Assembly: GCA_900544175.1 (NCBI GenBank)
Contig: UQUN01000013.1
Coordinates: 1 to 64,000, forward strand
Source: an uncultured Alistipes sp.
Lineage (GTDB): Bacteria > Bacteroidota > Bacteroidia > Bacteroidales > UBA932
Direction: 5' to 3'
DNA length: 64,000 nt
Positions within the stretch are counted from its first letter, which is position 1; the number at the start of each line of letters is the position of its first letter. Made by a program: the position numbers and the translations under genes. The notes beneath the pieces were generated by a model. That model did no database searches and was not told the DNA's origin. It saw nothing but the letters and a program-made list of their open reading frames with translations. This document shows positions 61,388 through 64,000 of the stretch, piece by piece.

Positions 61388-62200
61388 TTATTTCTTATTT
61401 AAAATATTCTGCACTTTGGCCGCCAGAGCATCCAGTTCCTTACGGTATCCGGACTCGGGGAACTCCGTCACAAACGTGAAGTAATCATCCGTAAAGACCA
61501 TGTATCTCTCACGCTGCTTCGCCTGGACGCTGTTTTCCGCATATTTATAGGCCGACATCACGGTATAGTACATGATGTCCTCGCGGTATATGTTGTCCGC
61601 GTCCTCCTTCAGCACCAGCTTCAGGGCATAGTGCGCGGCCTTGTAGTCCTCTATAGTATAATACAGTCTGGCCGACTCGTACTCCTTGCGGTCGAGTCTC
61701 TCCTCCAGGTCCGCTATCATCGCCCTGCACTGGGCGGTATAGTCGTTCTCAGGATAATCGATAAGGTACTCATTGATGGCGGCAAGAGCCTTATAGGTGG
61801 GATTCTGGTCAAGTTCATACCTGTAAGTACTCTCGTAGAGACAGTCCAGATACATGAACCTCGCCTTGTCGACAAAGGGACTTCTTGGGAAATTGCTGAT
61901 GTACGAGTCGAAAGCCTGCTCTGCGGACACCATGTCCCCATAGCAGTAATGCGAATAGGCGGCATAATACTGCACGGTATCATCCTGCGCTGTCCCGCTT
62001 ACCGCTATCTTGAGGCTCTCGAACATATTGGCCGCCTTCATGTACTTGCCGGCATCGAACAGGTCGAACGCCATCCTGTACTTCGCCGGTATGTCATGGC
62101 TCTCCAGCATCATTTCGTACTGGCTCTTGCATGAAACAAGTCCTATCGCGGAGACAGCAGCCGCAACTGCCGATACTATCCTTATGACAACATTCTTCAT
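61388..62200 (-). CDS. bamD: Outer membrane assembly lipoprotein BamD-like
   Basis: Lipoprotein (270 residues, signal ending AIGLVSC) with TPR-like repeats from about 45 on (AFDLFDAGKYMKAANMFESL, AEQAFDSYISNFPRSPFVDKA, and so on). Size and pattern fit BamD (YfiO), which feeds proteins to BamA. ATG 62200 is preferred to an ATG 24 bases upstream in frame because it gives a clean signal. Confidence 0.88.
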   Translation of the reverse strand: MKNVVIRIVSAVAAAVSAIGLVSCKSQYEMMLESHDIPAKYRMAFDLFDAGKYMKAANMFESLKIAVSGTAQDDTVQYYAAYSHYCYGDMVSAEQAFDSYISNFPRSPFVDKARFMYLDCLYESTYRYELDQNPTYKALAAINEYLIDYPENDYTAQCRAMIADLEERLDRKEYESARLYYTIEDYKAAHYALKLVLKEDADNIYREDIMYYTVMSAYKYAENSVQAKQRERYMVFTDDYFTFVTEFPESGYRKELDALAAKVQNILNKK

Positions 62201-62299
62201 CCTGTATATTTTCCGAACTTGCAAAGATATGCATTAATCCGACATACTTGCAATAATTGTTCCAATAACCAACACAAAAAAACACCGGACCGGTCATGC

Positions 62300-63106
62300 C
62301 TACTTGAGATTCCAGCGACGGGTGACCTTGCGCTCTATCGGCCCGAAAATACAGGGACGGAGCAACGGAGCGAAAAGCCATCCTATCTTGTTGACAAGAC
62401 CGGGAATCTTCCCGGAACGGCCCCGGAACATCATGTCGAGAGCCATACGGGCAGCCTTCTCCGGCCTGATCATGACACCTATGCCCCTGGCAATGCGGCT
62501 CAGCTTCGGAGACAATCCAAGCAATGGCGTATCCACGGCCCCGAAATATATTGAACATACATTCACACCTGTCTTCTGGCACTCCGTTCTGAGGGCCCTC
62601 GTGAATATTCTCGTGAAGGACTTCGTTGAAGAATAGGTCGTGAGGAAAGGGAAAGGAAACCATGCAGCCAGCGAGGATATGTTGAGGATATAGCCCTTGT
62701 GCCGCTCCAGCATGGCAGGAAGAAAATACCGGCACAACATCGCGGTCGCGTGATTGTGGACCATGATCACACTGCTGATCTTCTCCGGGGACATGTTGCG
62801 GAAATGCATGGGATGCAGCATGCCCGCATTGTTGATCAGGACCTCTACCTGAGCATCCGGACGCATACTCATCACTGTATCGTACACCTTTTTCGGAGCA
62901 TCCACCGATGACAGGTCTATGCCTATCGAAACGAAGTCTAGTTCCGGAAAACGCTTCCTCATGTCCTCCGCGACCGCATCCGTCTCATGCTGGAACAAAG
63001 CCACGATAACAATATTGTACCCCTTGACGGCAAGCATCCTGACATATTCGAGTCCCATGCCGGACGAGCCGCCGGTAACCACCGCATATTTATTATGATA
63101 CTGCAT
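62300..63106 (-). CDS. Short-chain dehydrogenase/reductase
   Basis: Classical SDR (268 residues) with a TGGSSGMG cofactor motif near residue 11, NNAGM near 92, serine in NISSLA near 146 and YSSTK (catalytic Y and K, about residue 161). A hydrophobic C-terminal stretch may touch the membrane. Cofactor preference and substrate are unknown. ATG 63106 follows a GTG two codons upstream. A -7 promoter lies at 63133-63140. Confidence 0.88.
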   Translation of the reverse strand: MQYHNKYAVVTGGSSGMGLEYVRMLAVKGYNIVIVALFQHETDAVAEDMRKRFPELDFVSIGIDLSSVDAPKKVYDTVMSMRPDAQVEVLINNAGMLHPMHFRNMSPEKISSVIMVHNHATAMLCRYFLPAMLERHKGYILNISSLAAWFPFPFLTTYSSTKSFTRIFTRALRTECQKTGVNVCSIYFGAVDTPLLGLSPKLSRIARGIGVMIRPEKAARMALDMMFRGRSGKIPGLVNKIGWLFAPLLRPCIFGPIERKVTRRWNLK

Positions 63107-63132
63107 ACACACACACTTGTGATAAACGGACG

Positions 63133-63140
63133 CAAATTTA
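63133..63140 (-). promoter_or_regulatory. -7 promoter element (TAAATTTG) of the SDR gene
   Basis: TAAATTTG on the minus strand, 26 bases before ATG 63106, divergent from the rubrerythrin promoter at 63153-63160 with 12 bases between. Confidence 0.5.
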
Positions 63141-63152
63141 GAATTTTTATAC

Positions 63153-63160
63153 TATATTTG
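63153..63160 (+). promoter_or_regulatory. -7 promoter element (TATATTTG) of rubrerythrin
   Basis: TATATTTG, 34 bases before the rubrerythrin start codon. Confidence 0.55.
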
Positions 63161-63194
63161 CAGTATAAACCAATTTTAAATCAACACTTTTATT

Positions 63195-63770
63195 ATGGCA
63201 TCTATCAAAGGCACCAGAACAGAAAAGAACCTGCTGGCCTCTTTTGCCGGAGAATCACAGGCAAGAGGCCGTTACACCTATTTCGCAAGTGTGGCAAAGA
63301 AAGAAGGATACGAGCAGATAGCAGCCATCTTCCTTGAAACGGCTGAACAGGAGAAGGAACACGCAAAGAGATTCTTCAAATTCCTTGAAGGGGGAATGGT
63401 GGAAATCACGTCATCCTATCCGGCAGGAGTGATATCCACTACACTCGAGAACCTCCGTGCGGCAGCCGAAGGAGAGAACGAGGAATGGACGGTGCTGTAC
63501 CCCGAGGCGGCAAAAGTCGCCCGTGAGGAAGGATTCACCGAAATCGCCGCAGCCTTCGAGATGATAGCAAGAGTGGAGGCCGAGCACGAAGCCCGCTACC
63601 GCAAGCTCCTCGAAAGAGTGGAGACCGGAACCGTATTCGAGAGAGACGGCGAGATATACTGGCAGTGCCGTAACTGCGGATACGTGCATAAAGGCAGCAA
63701 GGCACCGGTAAAATGTCCTGCATGCCAGCATCCTCAAGCCTACTTCGAGCCCAAGAAGGAGAATTATTGA
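63195..63770 (+). CDS. rbr: Rubrerythrin
   Basis: Non-heme iron peroxidase (191 residues) that reduces hydrogen peroxide in anaerobes. The di-iron domain (about 1-140) has the EKEHAKRFF and EAEHEARY motifs with glutamate and histidine ligands. The C-terminal rubredoxin-like domain holds CRNCGYVHKG and CPACQHPQAYF, giving the two CxxC iron-sulfur pairs. Monocistronic, with a strong terminator after it. Confidence 0.96.
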   Translation: MASIKGTRTEKNLLASFAGESQARGRYTYFASVAKKEGYEQIAAIFLETAEQEKEHAKRFFKFLEGGMVEITSSYPAGVISTTLENLRAAAEGENEEWTVLYPEAAKVAREEGFTEIAAAFEMIARVEAEHEARYRKLLERVETGTVFERDGEIYWQCRNCGYVHKGSKAPVKCPACQHPQAYFEPKKENY

Positions 63771-63796
63771 TCTGAGCTCCTGCCAGATGACAGCAT

Positions 63797-63832
63797 AAGC
63801 CCCGGCAGAATACCAACATCCTGCCGGGGCTT
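63797..63832 (+). terminator. Rho-independent terminator after rubrerythrin
   Basis: Perfect 12-base-pair stem AAGCCCCGGCAG / CTGCCGGGGCTT with a T-rich tail, 26 bases after the stop. Confidence 0.9.
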
Positions 63833-63884
63833 GTTGTTTCCAACGGACCTCCCGCCACAGCCTATCCTACTTAATCCGCAAGAT

Positions 63885-64000
63885 ATGGACAATGATTTAA
63901 AGCAACTGATAAAACTGGAGGGGAACTTCAATCCTTCTGACGCCATCATTGACGAATTCCTCGACAGAATGGAGGAAATCCACTTAAAGCCGAAAGAACG
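63885..64000 (+). CDS. Start of a gene cut by the window end, possibly Crp/Fnr-type regulator
   Basis: 38 codons from ATG 63885, MDNDLKQLIKLEG then DEFLDRMEEIHLKPKER, running off the window. The pattern of a helix followed by a basic LKxKE stretch resembles the N terminus of Crp/Fnr-family regulators of Bacteroidota. Too little is present to be sure. Confidence 0.4.
   Translation, partial: MDNDLKQLIKLEGNFNPSDAIIDEFLDRMEEIHLKPKE

Overview
The window is chromosomal DNA from a member of the Bacteroidota, most likely order Bacteroidales. The evidence is the start of a 16S rRNA gene with Bacteroidales-like sequence, many promoters of the Bacteroidota form (TTTG or TTG, about 19 bases, then TAnnTTTG), and family types typical of the phylum (DUF4296 lipoprotein, fused gamma-alpha KorA, KorB, BamA with OmpH, Bacteroidota-type PurM and RNA polymerase omega). 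The 16S loosely suggests Rikenellaceae-like relatives, but I could not run a comparison. Almost everything is core metabolism and envelope biology. I see no phage, insertion sequence with an intact transposase, CRISPR array or defence locus.

Layout. 1-955: 5' part of a 16S rRNA gene on the minus strand, with a textbook promoter at 1086-1116. 1160-2265: two-gene chromate transporter. 2334-8173: galactan/galactose operon (GH53 endo-galactanase lipoprotein, GH2 beta-galactosidase, galactokinase, aldose 1-epimerase). 8361-13881 (minus): M23 peptidase, copper P-type ATPase, a regulator joining a metal-binding-like domain to an AraC helix-turn-helix, and an Ig-repeat lipoprotein. 13992-15789 (minus): LytS/LytR-type two-component pair. 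15871-18986: Kdo transferase, CMP-Kdo synthetase and a heptosyltransferase-type GT9, for the lipid A/core part of LPS. 19084-21043: tRNA-His and an oxaloacetate-decarboxylase-like carboxyltransferase whose biotin-like domain has no acceptor lysine.

21.1-41.9 kb is a block of opposite strand composition: its plus strand is G/T-rich, while the plus strand of both flanks tends to be C/A-rich. A ~330-bp repeat lies at each end of it. The block holds an EamA transporter, an orphan Wzz protein, ftsY, pheT, a small outer-membrane barrel, deoC, dtd, a radical SAM protein, an amidohydrolase with a DUF4296 lipoprotein, a polysaccharide deacetylase, purD, a membrane protein, an aminotransferase, purM, a lipoprotein resembling glutamate racemase but lacking both catalytic cysteines, a 3'-5' exonuclease, an RlmI-type methyltransferase, a free methionine-(R)-sulfoxide reductase and tRNA-Cys.

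41997-51146 (minus): gdhA with korB/korA (2-oxoglutarate/glutamate node), then OmpH, BamA, UppS and NAD kinase. 51246-56477: pdxJ, a membrane-anchored OmpH paralogue, a GT4 glycosyltransferase, purC and a LysM plus periplasmic-binding-fold protein. 56446-63106 (minus): aminopeptidase P, recN, coaBC, RNA polymerase omega, BamD-like lipoprotein and a short-chain dehydrogenase. 63195-64000: rubrerythrin and the cut start of a possible Crp/Fnr-type regulator.

The best leads for new biology are the racemase-like lipoprotein (37568-39043), the degenerate biotin domain (19262-21043), the metal-domain/AraC regulator next to copA, and the skew-inverted block with its repeat pair. All rest on reading by eye; no database search was run.
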